Assembly: GCF_000003815.2 (NCBI RefSeq)
Contig: NC_049980.1
Coordinates: 29,822,768 to 29,886,767, forward strand
Direction of reading: 5' to 3'
Source of the DNA: Branchiostoma floridae
Lineage: Eukaryota; Chordata; Leptocardii; Amphioxiformes; Branchiostomatidae
DNA: 64,000 nucleotides
A program made the position numbers and the translations under genes. The notes under the pieces are model-generated. The model was not told where the DNA came from and did not search any database. It saw only the letters and a program-made list of their open reading frames with translations. Positions 41,801 through 52,200 of the stretch are shown in pieces. Position 1 is the stretch's first letter. Each line of letters begins with the position of its first letter.

Positions 41801-43464
41801 CCACGGTTCTGTTCCTGGCTGCCCCCCACCCGTGTACAACAGCACGGTAGAAACCTACGCAACTCTGGACAGTACCAGCAGCCTTCTGGGTCAAAGCGCT
41901 ACAGGACAAGCGCCATCCCGGCCATTGTAGAAACGCTTAACGGACTCTAACTGAACTGAACTTTACTCCTCAGTCACACGTTGTCTTGTCGAAGTTTTTA
42001 AAGTCTATATAAAGTCTGTAAATAGTGGAATACTTTGAACAAATCCGTATTACTTCGATATTGTATTTTAACCAGCATCTATTGACCCATTGTTTTAACG
42101 TCGTGCATAAAGTTTTCTAATCGATGTATGTTGAATGGAACATGATTGTAATGCCCTCGCAATTCAGCCTCTTAGGCTGCCAGGAGGACTATTATGCTTA
42201 TTGCTTAATAAACCAGTCTACTACTACTACTACATGTAGCCTGTACCAGGCTCCACATGTCACTGTTGTCAGTGCTGTCTACAACTGGTAGGTACAATCA
42301 TGTAGCCTCTACTAGGCTCCACATGTTACTGTTGTCAGTGCTGTCTACAACTGGTAGGTACAATCATGTAGCCTCTACCAGGCTCCACATGTCACTGTTG
42401 TCAGTGCTGTCTACAACTGGTAGGTACTTGTAGCCTCTACCAGGCTCCCCATGTCACTGTTGTCAGTGCTGTCTACAACTGTACAATCATGAAGCCTCTA
42501 CCAGGCTCCACATGTCACTGTTGTCAGCTAGTGCTGTCTACAACTGGTAGGTACTTGTAGTCTCTACCAGGCTCCCCATGTCACTGTTGTCAGTGCTGTC
42601 TACAACTGGTAAGTACATGTAGCCTCTACCAGGCTCCACATGTTACTGTTGTCAGTGCTGTCTACAACTGGTAGGTACTTGTAGCCTCTACCAGGCTCCA
42701 CATGTTACTGTTGTCAGTGCTGTCTACAACTGGTAGGTACAATCATGTAGCCTCTACCAGGCTCCACATGTTACTGTTGTCAGTGCTGTCTACAACTGGT
42801 AGGTACATGTAGCCTCTACCAGGCTCCACATGTTACTGTTGTCAGTGCTGTCTACAACTGGTAAGTACATGTAGCCTCTACCAGGCTCCACATGTCACTG
42901 TTGTCTACTTCTACATGCTGAAGACTTCTGTAGCCTATAACCAGATGCTACCTTTTATCAAATCAACTGTATGCAGTACACGTTCTATGGCAATGTAGTA
43001 GACTACTAGTAAGTGGACACCATTAAGTAAATGTCCCGTTTTAAGCAAGAAATGTGAAGATGTGGTATATGTGTGTATGGTTGATGTCTGAGGTTGTCCA
43101 CTACCAGTATCTCCTGAATGCAGTACTATGCATACATTATCATGTACAAAATGTACTTATTTGCTACAAATGTCTGTATCATTTGTTTTGCAGGTACCTC
43201 GTCACAGAAGGACAGATCTTCCCCCTTTTCCTCATATCCTATGCTGTAATGCTGCTGATATTCTGGTACAACAAAGGGAATAGGGAGGAGCCAGATGTCA
43301 ATGGTTACTTCATGCTGTACAGTTTTGGGCTGACCCTGCTGCTAGTGGTGACATGGGTGGGTTACCTGTGGAATGACCAGGCCTTGAGGGTACGGTACCC
43401 CGGTCTGATTTATGTACCTGAGCCTTGGACATACTATTCGCTATATAAGGCAGGGAATTACTAA
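32878..43464 (+). CDS. CLN6: CLN6, ER transmembrane protein (seven exons)
   Basis: Exons: 32878-32918, 34419-34551, 35079-35177, 35673-35867, 37729-37784, 38341-38466 and 43194-43464. All junctions are GT-AG and phase-matched, giving 306 residues (human CLN6 has 311). Exon 1 ([13 protein letters not shown]) is short and basic like the human start. Diagnostic segments are [73 protein letters not shown] and LIYVPEPW. Several membrane segments are visible ([58 protein letters not shown]). CLN6 is an ER protein that works with CLN8 in moving lysosomal enzymes out of the ER; loss causes neuronal ceroid lipofuscinosis in mammals. Introns contain a MULE-like element, SINE pieces, a minisatellite and a LINE. 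It is divergent from FEM1B copy B and convergent with the myosin IX gene. Confidence 0.95.
33460..33734. mobile_element. Nonautonomous inverted-repeat element with 10-bp TSD
   Basis: A 275-bp element whose arms of about 80 bp start ATCCTCCTACGCAGGGACAT. It is flanked by a perfect direct repeat GACTCTACCA (33450-33459 and 33735-33744). There is no coding capacity. It lies in CLN6 intron 1. TSD length and long arms would fit a small MULE-type MITE. Confidence 0.75.
34930..35035 (-). repeat. tRNA-derived SINE fragment
   Basis: The minus strand has GGGTTCGAATCC, a perfect polymerase III B-box match, and an A-box-like GTGGTGTAACTGCAGGG upstream. It lies in CLN6 intron 2, ending about 45 bp before exon 3. 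Confidence 0.5.
35487..35640 (-). repeat. Penelope-like terminal sequence with hammerhead-like helix
   Basis: The minus strand reads CTGAAGA, then a perfect 7-8 bp stem (CGAGTGAT with ATCACTCG, loop GGAT), then GAAAC (35529-35563). This is the hammerhead order with one changed core base (A for U in CUGAUGA). The arms CTCTACAACTG and CAGTTGCAGAG flank it. It lies in CLN6 intron 3. The class assignment is inference from motif order. Confidence 0.42.
36214..37319 (-). mobile_element. MULE-like (Pack-MULE-like) element, copy 2
   Basis: A 1106-bp element, reverse-oriented relative to 17295-18404 and almost identical, flanked by the perfect 9-bp duplication CAAAAGGAC (36205-36213 and 37320-37328). 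The TIRs are about 205 bp and the same RecQ fragment is inside. It is inserted in CLN6 intron 4. Near identity and perfect TSDs point to recent transposition. Confidence 0.82.
36660..36947 (-). pseudogene. RecQ-family helicase fragment, second captured copy
   Basis: It has the same length (288 bp), motifs and frameshifts as 17669-17956. The defect therefore predates amplification, or the two copies derive from one another. Confidence 0.75.
38448..38717 (+). repeat. Minisatellite of CLN6 exon 6 end plus splice donor (left part)
   Basis: Units of about 62 bp repeat the last about 24 exonic bases (GTCAGTGCTGTCTACAACTG) followed by GTAGGTACTTGTAGCC and intron sequence. The first unit is the real exon end (donor at 38467). 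Four further degenerate units run to 38717, where the LINE begins. Confidence 0.88.
38718..42232 (+). mobile_element. Non-LTR retrotransposon (LINE) with APE endonuclease and RT
   Basis: A 3.5-kb element inserted in the CLN6 intron 6 minisatellite. It ends AATAAACCAGTCTACTACTAC, a (TAC)n tail. CATGTAG at 38711-38717 and 42233-42239 is a candidate 7-bp target duplication, though the target is itself repetitive. It has a single long reading frame. No ORF1 is visible, so it may be 5'-truncated or of a one-ORF type. The jockey/CR1/L2-type group is suggested by the domain order; the clade is not resolved. Confidence 0.85.
38945..41950 (+). CDS. LINE endonuclease-reverse transcriptase
   Basis: The first ATG in the frame is at 38945, giving about 1001 residues without interruption. 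N-terminal APE-type endonuclease motifs are [35 protein letters not shown] and SDHKAVW. Reverse transcriptase motifs are [50 protein letters not shown] and KYVDDFNLG (YVDD, not the common YADD), then [15 protein letters not shown] and the C-terminal [16 protein letters not shown]. It copies element RNA at a nicked chromosomal target. The intact frame suggests recent insertion and possible activity. Confidence 0.88.
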   Translation: MASAGMMRYTTQFFRSLRQTSEPITPLLKERLRQLGVLRTRGRYRGTRAGKIRQRKITTVIGNRLPLHTGTSLICKFYGRDCTQQQLPRPRKNANTVNLLKVPVRKPQPNSNAGSLPSVYMCNARSLLNKLDEFETTIKQYNADVAIVTETWFSPAIPTEFLNIDKYALFSCSRTDRRGGGVAVYVHQDAQPRTIPQVSVPPELECVWVWLRPPRLPRQVPCIVVCATYFPPNSRNQELLLHHLVDTADLLKTLHPDIGLIFAGDYNQLDYQPLLRAHRLHQVVSSPTRGEATLDVIITNLKSSYKLPEVTNPIGTSDHKAVWWQAGERAQGTNKSKYVVVRPMPDSRIRDFGQWITSHSWQEVLEKATVEEKTAAFYGTLHSVIDRFFPQKRAKLHQKDKPWITASLKTLIHKRQLAHSRGQELLYKLLRNKIARNIKQGKKTFYHDHVQHLKKENPAEWHKTIRQLANWSAPTTNIQVPGVDPTDTAGVANAINKHLASICQALSPLDYSKLPSYLPAMPPPQVNPWDMYNRLSRIKVSKAPGPDQMPPKIIKEFAYELSLPLTDILNASLREGRVPPEWREATVIPVPKKQPTDLDSIRPVSLTAQFAKVCEGFVSSWILSDIAPQMDCKQFGNSKGCSTTHCLIDLLNFFFSGAERKATVGTLILTDFSKAFDRVCHNTAIAKLISMGARASLIPWLCSFMAGRKQCVRYRGSVSDWEPLTSGVAQGTLLGPLVFLAMINDIKPVTSNSHWKYVDDFNLGEIRPVTVATTLQTDLDNLESWSASNSMSLNPKKCMAMHFCFMRQPPQIPALTLGGQNLAIVTQARLLGLHIRSDLRWDDQVDVMVSKASKRLFLVSRLRRSGVPASDLTTIYCGYIRPILEYGAPCWSAALTSKQSAALERVQKRACKMIIGRRYDSYSETLEQLNLQRLSDRRRSLCVDFATKVEKSPRFCSWLPPTRVQQHGRNLRNSGQYQQPSGSKRYRTSAIPAIVETLNGL
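42233..42905 (+). repeat. Minisatellite of CLN6 exon 6 end plus splice donor (right part)
   Basis: Ten further units of about 62-66 bp continue the array beyond the LINE. Most keep a perfect donor context (AACTG|GTAGGT or AACTG|GTAAGT); one unit near 42478 has lost it. Confidence 0.9.
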
Positions 43465-43607
43465 AAATTTAGATAGATTAACAAATATCCATCAAATGTT
43501 TCATCAAGTTGGTAAATCAATGTATGTTTTGATAAAATCATCTTAAATTTGTACTTGGGTTATCATGTCACAATTATGTCACCTATTTCAATTTTGTTGT
43601 GAAATGA

Positions 43608-43613
43608 AATAAA
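43608..43613 (+). terminator. Poly(A) signal of CLN6
   Basis: AATAAA lies about 145 bp after the CLN6 stop codon and is followed by T-rich sequence. Confidence 0.6.
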
Positions 43614-44100
43614 AATTTTGAGATTTTATAGTTGTGTGCTAAACCTGTTGCAGTGAAGTCCTTGTCTGGATTACAAAGGGATGAAAATGGTCTATTTTTG
43701 TTTGGTGGTGTGGGTTTTCATAGGAGGGGTTGTACTAAGGATTATCTACCACCACCCAATGTTGTGCTCATAGCACTTCAACCTATTTCCTCACTCCACT
43801 CATGAAAGTGCACTTTCACTTAATTTGAGTGCGGAACGTCCTCTTGGATGGAACGTAAAGGCAGAGGTTCTGCGTTTCAGGAGAACCACACCTCAAAATC
43901 ACTGCATTTATTGATAAGAGTAGGGTCCTTCCTGTTGCGAGTGCATCAAACTTGTCAGTCTGGTATCAAGCTCTTTGAATTTAATGTACAAAACTGTTGT
44001 GTTATGCAATGATGCAAGCTAAGAAACAAACCCACATCCAACCACACAGTAACAACCTCCACAGACTCCAATCTTGCAATACTGTGCATCCAAGAATCAT

Positions 44101-44106
44101 TTTATT
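44101..44106 (-). terminator. Candidate poly(A) signal of the myosin IX gene
   Basis: AATAAA on the minus strand, giving a 3' UTR of about 2.1 kb. No other coding sequence is visible in 44107-46233. It is about 490 bp from the CLN6 signal, making a convergent gene pair. Confidence 0.4.
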
Positions 44107-46233
44107 ACATTCTCATAGCAGAACAATTTTTTCTTTACATTAGCATATTCTTTACATATCTTAGTACAAAAGGGCACTTAGAATAGTACACAGACACCAG
44201 TCTGGTTCATGAGATCTAACAAAAAACATCATAGAACGAACTAGAGACCAGTTGAATACCAAGATTTGCCACTAGATTGCACCAAAAGCTTAAGTAAGAT
44301 GCTCATTTTGATACACACTCACCTTGGCACTTTAGTACTGACAAAAAAGCTGTCATTGCATCGTCTACAAAAACAACATAAAAGGATCACATTTTCTCTA
44401 CATATATATATATCTTTTATAGGCAATCTATATAATGGACAGTGAGAAAGCTGTCAACTGAACCATATACATGTTGTATACGACCAGAGAACACTATCAT
44501 ATCATGGTACTTGTCCTACATATATATACTTCATCATAGACCCATTAAACAAAATAACGGCAGCAATTTACTAATTTCTACTATTACTATTAGTCACACT
44601 ATTTCTCAAGCTCTGGACGATATACATGAACATATTTTTTTAAACTCACTTTTAAGTGGTACAATTTTGAAGAACCAACAAGTGACTTAACATATAGCAC
44701 CTAAATCTTGCACTTATCAACAGAAATGTGATGCCATGCAGCACCCTTAGATGGCTAAAGGTTAAATCAAACATCATTTTCTCAGATAGCAATTTAGACT
44801 TAACCACTCTAATACTAGAGTACATGGGGTGGTAAGCTGTATATGTGCATGCATGGCCATTATAATCTCTATAAACATCTTTCACTATATGATGAAAGTT
44901 TCATACATTTTTTCAAGCAGTTTCTCTACATAATAGCTTTTAGAGCTACAGTAGCAAATTATACAAAAATATCTTAAAGACAGTGACATACAACCCCCTG
45001 GACCAAAAATCGTTACCCATACCAAAAGTAGCAAGGTATCAAAATGTGGAAATTTAGAAAAGCTCCGAAGGATTGTAGTATATTTTGTTACAAACTGGTT
45101 TTTGTACCTCTGTTTTAAGTGCAATGGCTCCATACATGACCAAAGACAACAGACAAAGGGTCCAACAGAATAGAACGGAACAGTAATAACATGAACAACA
45201 GCGAAGAATCATCTTTAGAATCGTCAGCTTCTTGGCACACCTGTTATACAGGTTCAAGGTTACATTGGAAGTAGCAGATGCAGAAATTCAAGTCCTCAAT
45301 ATTGTACATATGCATCTTGCAACATAGAATTATGGAACAAACAATGCTAGATATCCATATTTTGTCCCAAAGTACACGTTCCTGCAAGTGTATATGTGAT
45401 GAAGTCACCAAACCAGACACATTTCTGTGTAAGTACTTTTATGGGAATGGCAACTAACATACATGTACATGGAGATGTCTCAAAAGGGTTCTACATTGGC
45501 AGTTGTAACATGCACAAACAAAAGGGTTCACTAGTACAGGTGTGTGATAAAAATCACAAATGTCAATACCAAAACACCTGCCTGTGTAGAAATACCACAT
45601 ACTCCCGATGATTGTATGTACTAGCAACTGAATATGTCGTTCATGTATGTTTTTACCATATTCTTATGTCCTTATATTCCTAATATATGCCCATGATCTC
45701 CTTTCTGAGCCTTCCTTATTGTGACCTTTTTACTGTTTTCAAATTCTACTCTAAGGTCATTTTTAGTATTCAATCCTACAGAAAATAAAGTGGTCAATGG
45801 TACATTAAGTCAGCCGAACTTGTTTTTTGTGTTTGAGGTGATGACTAACTGTTCTGAAATGGAATGTATCGAATGGGCTTTCTCAGCCACAAAACATGAA
45901 TGATGCAGCTCGCTATTGACGCCCACAATACTGCTAAAATCAACAACATTCAGAAAACCGAAATAGGTATTTTTGTCACTACCTTTAAAAACAGAAGGAA
46001 CTGAGTGGGCAACTCTCTTGACAAAAAGACTAGGTCTTTGCTGGCTACACAACAGTATGAGAACCAATTCCTTTCTCATACGAATTGAAGTAATGCCTGT
46101 GTAGTGTCTTCTGTAATACACATGAAATACATGATTGTGCATGTACCTACTAAATTAGCTAAGTCTTCAACAGAACACGAGTTGTAACTCATGAAACAAA
46201 AGAGCTGAACACGGACACTTTAAATCTACGTTT

Positions 46234-49200
46234 TTACACATAAATTGCTTCGCTCTCTATGAAGATTTTCCCCTCCGTGACCTGCATTTCTCCGCCGGGA
46301 CCGACCGCTTCCTCCCGCGCCCATCTCCACACCGGTGGCGACATGATCATCAGTTCCTCCTCCGACCGCGAGAGCGACCGCGAGCTCGCCAGGCTGCTAC
46401 GTTTGGACGGTGCCGGGCGCCGGAATATCCGACTGCTGTACCGTTCGGGGCGCTGCCTCCGCGGTCCTGTCGATCGCAGCTTGGTGAAGTGCACCAGACC
46501 TTGGGGAGGACTCACTGAGGAAGAGCGGTGCATGCATGCAAAGAAACAATATGAACTAAAAGGGAGGGAGACAAGCGGAAACCTTCACACCAACCAAAAA
46601 ACGGGGTTGAGCGACTCGGAAGAGCGGTAAGTAAGTAAACACTGCAGAAATGTCATGCCAACAAGACAAGGAACACAGTTAGGAGCCACTCAAGAGGAGG
46701 AATGTCCAGAGAGACCCACTACCAATATGCAACAAAGATAACAAAGGGGGAGGGCAAAAATCAAGAGAAAACGTGTTAGTCTTCAATCATTACAAATTAA
46801 AGTATCACAGAATTACATATGTCAACATTCTGATGTAGTGGTTGTCTTGGTTGGAATCAATTGGTTGGTTGATCGCTTGATTGGTTAATATTGTTTGGTT
46901 AGATTCAATCAACACTTAGTTACATAGTCGGAGTGTAACACAGCCAAATGCAAAAAATTACCATGTACACGTTACGGTATTAGTAACAACTGAGTGAAGT
47001 AGAGCAGAGTTCTTCTGTCAGGTAGGAATTTTAGTTTCCAATTTCCGCCGCTCTTCAAGTTCAATTTACCTGTACAATCAAATGTTATAAATAGGACAAC
47101 AAGCTTTTAGCTTAAGCGCATACATGTAGGTTATTATGTTCTAGTGTCTAAGTACATGTATTAGTCTTGAATACCCTGTGCAAAATAACACTGCCACTGA
47201 ATGCTGATTATTGCTCCTGCAAAGTCATTGGTCAATGTCATAATCAAATTCAACTCTTTTTTTCTGGGCTCTATCTGCCAAATGACTATCTACATTAAAA
47301 TCATTAAAAAACTCAAGGCATAATGTAATTTCAGGTTAATATGGAATGATATAGGCTCCACCACTGAGGTTTCTCCAAAAGACACAATAACAATTTTCTG
47401 TAAGTGTACTCCAGGCATATAGCACATTGTACCTAGAAGCACACAGATCTATTGAGTCAGCGAACATCAGGAGAAGTGAGAAGGATTAAAAGGTGCAGGC
47501 TGTTTACCTGGCAGGTCAAAGGTCACGGCATACTCCTCGTTCCCCGCGTCCAGCTCACTGAGGCTGAAGTCGTGCGACAGCTGGTCGTCAGAACTCAGGT
47601 TGTCATCGTCCGAGCTGCCGTGTCTCAGCTCCAGGCAGGGCAGCTGGGCTGTCAACTGTTCCCTGAAGGAGACAAAGTTTCATGTTCATCTTATTGTATG
47701 TCATATTGTATGTCAAATACAACATGTACATTGTTGCAAATGAGTACATCTACAAGTGTAGGATGGCAACTTCTCTTTTCTTATGTTTCTTTGACCCCTC
47801 TAGTCAGAATTTATACTTTTTGTGTCACATGTATAGAACTACATTATACTTGTGTGATGACCACATACTAGGCTTTTACAGGCTAATAGAGATGTAGTAA
47901 GGAAGCTGCCCCTTCTTCCTGTTGTGTCCTTGCCACCACATTGAACATGCGGTCAACCTGATGTGACATCATCGTTGGCACCGACGGACTGCCTTAGGCA
48001 AAGTAAACAAATTGAAATTGAACTGTACAATTTATAGCACATACATGTACATGTAATGCTTAGGCAAAGAGGTAGGCAGGCAGAAAACAGAAGTGAGAAG
48101 AAGTTGAACCTCTACATATTACTAGCAAGTTTATATATAGTAGTCTCTGTAGATGTACATGTAGAAAGATACCATTTTTCTTATAAATTATCAAGTTGTG
48201 CCTTATCACTACAACCTATACTTAGCTTGTATAAGCACAAATGTACAATAAAGATCATTTACAGTACTCAGTGTGAAGTACATTGTACACTATGTGGTAC
48301 ATGTACATGTACATGTACATACTTCTCATCCTGCAGTGATCTGATGTTCTGTTCCAGCACATGTATCTGCACCTCCCCATTCTCCACCACATCCATCTCA
48401 TCCGCCACATCCTCCAGGTCATCCTCCTCTATGGTCGCATGTGGGGCCTGTAGGTTATGCTGAAAAAGTTCAACAACATTGTTACAGACTGGTGGTAGGG
48501 AACGTAGTTCAGTGGTTAGAAGTAGTGAGTTTGATTTTGGCCGTGTCTCTAACCCGACATGAACATTACCTGAAAGGGTTGCAGTCCTTGGGATTAGATG
48601 TTAAGCTGTGGTCCAATGTTCATTGTGCTGGTCAAAAAGAGCTAAGGGAATTTCCCAGGTACAATGAACCCGCAAAAACTGTAGATAGTGTCTGCCTTCT
48701 CTGTCACAACCAGTGAAAGAATAGCTTTTCATTTGATGTCATTTGCGCCATGTTGGATTACAGTGTACGTCTATAAACCACACAAAGTTGCTACGGCAAG
48801 TTACCCGCCAACATGGTCGTCGTCAGATTCAAATTATGATTAGCACGACGTCAATGAAAACCCCATATAGCTTTTGCGTGAGCTAAACTGGATAAATATC
48901 ACTTTCACTTACTAACAGCTAACATGATTAAATCTAGCCCCTATGGCGGCCCTCAAAATGATATGCTGACAAATATATGCATCTCAATGTTTTGTTGTTT
49001 GCATCATAATGATACATTTTACCTGTCAGAATATTGGAAATTCTGCCTGCAATTTTCTTACCAGCAAGACCTTACAAGATTTCTCAAGTTTCGTGAGTGA
49101 AAGGCTTTGTCACATTGTGAAATTCATGAGGGCTCAAGGGATGTGAATCAGTGGCTATAATTGTATCCGCCTTTTGCCACCAGACAATTTCCTGTCGAGG

Positions 49201-52200
49201 TAGAGTGCGGAAGAAAACAAAATAACACATTTGTTGACCTCTGCTACTACAAAGAAACAGTGCTGTTTAGTCCTTGCATCTTGGCAACACTACTAACTTC
49301 ATTTCTTGGTTGTTGGATGTATTTTTCTTTATATTAGTACAAATTTAGCAGGAGATCAAGATAAAAGCATTGTGTGTGTTGGGCAGCTGAAGGGGAGAGG
49401 GGGTGGTATGCATCTAATTATACTTTCTTCCTGAAGATGTGTGTACTACCTAAAAGGTATAGAATTTCCCTTCAGACTTTCCCGTTGACCCAGTATCTTT
49501 TAAAATCCAAGAACCAACATATCAAACTAATGTAGCCTTAATGCTAGTAATTGTGTATTGTGATAATATTTCTGCAACTAAAATTTGCTTAAGTCTCACT
49601 ATAGACAGTGTTATCATGACAATATATTGAATATCTAAATTTTGTTTTCCCTTCCTTGGGTTTCATAAATTTTCTACACATATCTGATTGTATGTCATTT
49701 CTTATTCTGCAGTTCTCTTACAGATGTACATGCAGAATTCTACTACTTTTTTTTTTACTGTGTATCACTCAAGCTAGTCTAACAAACACATGAACACATG
49801 TAAATGGTTATGCATGCGAAGCCTTGACATAAAGTAGTTATGGCCAAATATAGCTGAGCAACAGATGGGTGAGATCACATGGCACAATAGGCAGCGCGTT
49901 GGGCTCAGACTCAGAGTTCGAAACCAGCCGTGTCACCGGTCGTGTGCCCTTGGGACTTGATAGTGTTCATGACTTTCCTCACTTCACTCAATTGAAAATA
50001 AGTACCATTCACCTGGACTCCAGGAAGAATAATGATATATCAGTCACTTATCCTAAATAAAACCAACTCACCATGGATCTGCGTAGAGTGGTGAGTCGTT
50101 TGCACGCTGAGATCTCGGCAGACTCCAGGGTGTTGATGTCTGTCAGGGTGGAACGCATCTTCTTCAGCTGCTCACTGATGACCAGCTCCAAACACCTAAA
50201 TTGTGAAGCAACAGAATATTCTATGAACATTTTTTTTTCACATCCCCAGATTACAATGTCCAATGAATGTAAACAGTACTAGGGCTTGGAATAGTTGGGA
50301 ATATCCATCTGTTTTTTGCTGGACAAACCTGTGGAAAATATATTTTCAAACAATTTGGCAGGCTTAAAAAGTTTTAAATTGGCCTCGGTATTATGATTCT
50401 TTAAGTGAACCAAGTTGCAGCATAAGGAAGTCTAGCTTGCCTGTGGTTTGTGAAGATTGTATGTTCACCATTCTTGTTGAAATTTGAAAAAAAAAAGTAC
50501 AGACAGCATTCCAAGCTCAAAGTACCTTCACAAAATTAACAGTGAGTACTAGTATGTAATCTTTCATACAAATGTTCCACATTCAGACTATAAAATGTGA
50601 ATAAAAGGAAAAATACTGTATATCAAATCCATTGATGACCCCTGAGAATATATAAAAAACAATTGCTTACAATTACAAATTGCTGTAAATACATATAGTT
50701 TCATCACGTTGGTAGATCAAATAATAATTATTGAACAAAGTCTTCTTCATTACACAACTATCTTTAACTTTTCGACGACCATCTGCCGCCTTCATCAGTA
50801 CAAAATGATGATCCTTACATTGTTGTTTTGGAGATGTGCTGCATGCTCTCCAGCGGGGACAGCTCTTTGTTGGTCTGGAGGATACACGGGGTGAAGACAA
50901 TAGCCAGGCTGTTGGGAGTCATCAGGTTGGAGTCCTCATGGTACGCAACCCTGCAAGTGAACAATGAAGTTAAAAGTTAAAGTTAAACCCTTCCTGCGCC
51001 TAATGGTGCATAGGGCGGCACCCATCTCTGTTTCCTTAGCCCTGGGCCACACAACGCCATCACTACAGCAGGGGGCTAGTCCAATGGTAGTGGTGTGTGA
51101 TCAACTTCCATACTCTTTCCCGAATGCTGAGTACTAAGCAGAGAAAGCAACATGCACCATTTTTAAAGTCTTTGGTATGACTCGGCTGGGGATCGAACTC
51201 ACGACCTACCGAATACAAGGCGAACACTCTACCCACTAGGCCATTGCACCGGTCCTTGGGTAAAGTTGGGTAAAGCAGTAATTTCAATAAATGTCAAGGA
51301 CTGTGTTTTTCTCAAGTAGCTTGCAGTAGTGCTGAGTGGAATGCAGCTTTGCTACAGTTTATGTTTTCAGTCAAATCACACAATGTCATACTCTTCTCTG
51401 TAAATGTCCTTTCACATGCAGAGGCTTGATCACCTTTTACATACAGAGGCTTGATCACCTTTTACATGCAGAGGCTTGATCACCTTTTACATACATGTAC
51501 AGAGGCTTGATCACCTTTTACATACAGAGGCTTGATCACCTTTTACATACATGTACAGAGGCTTGATCACCTTTTACATACAGAGGCTTGATCACCTTTT
51601 ACATGCAGAGGCTTGATCACCTTTTACATACAAAGGCTTGATCACTGAGGATTTCACCGAGGCTCAATACACATGTACTACGTACATTTTTGTAAGGCTG
51701 TTGGATTTTTATACCCATTCAATTGGAAGAATATAACTCCTCACAGCATGCCCATGTAGGCTTCTAACCTGTCAACTGGATCCACAAAGTTTTATGCACA
51801 TTGCAAAGCAGCGACTTTGCTTAACACAAAACTAAGTAAAAAAAAGCCATGGCAGAGACAAATTCATCAAATAATCATTACGGGCAACTGAAACCTTTCA
51901 AAGACGAGCCAAACTGCTGTTCAAGAGATTCTTACCTTGCTAAGTGGAACACCAGTCTCTCAAACGTGTCGTGGTTTGGCTTGGGGAGTCTGTCGATGAT
52001 GTCATAGATGGCACGAATTGTTTCACTTCTGGCCTCCTCTGTCATCTCTGTAACAATGATGGGAACAGGTTTAGGCTTTTGAGTCTTTTCTGCTATTTCC
52101 TGTCCGTTTTTAGACACATGACAAGTTGAATGTACAGGTGAAACTAGTCTGTGTAGCACAAACTCACCCCGCACTGGCGGATGTTTATGTTTGGCGGGCT

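Noticed and set aside
46259-46630. 123-residue plus-strand frame
   Set aside because: It is the antisense of the last myosin IX coding exon and the sequence just upstream; no independent support.
50981-51257. Possible tRNA gene
   Set aside because: A and B boxes are present but no closing acceptor stem pairs and the unit runs into a SINE body.
51412-51645. Possible CRISPR-like array
   Set aside because: Direct 25-bp units with no unique spacers in animal intronic DNA; a simple minisatellite.
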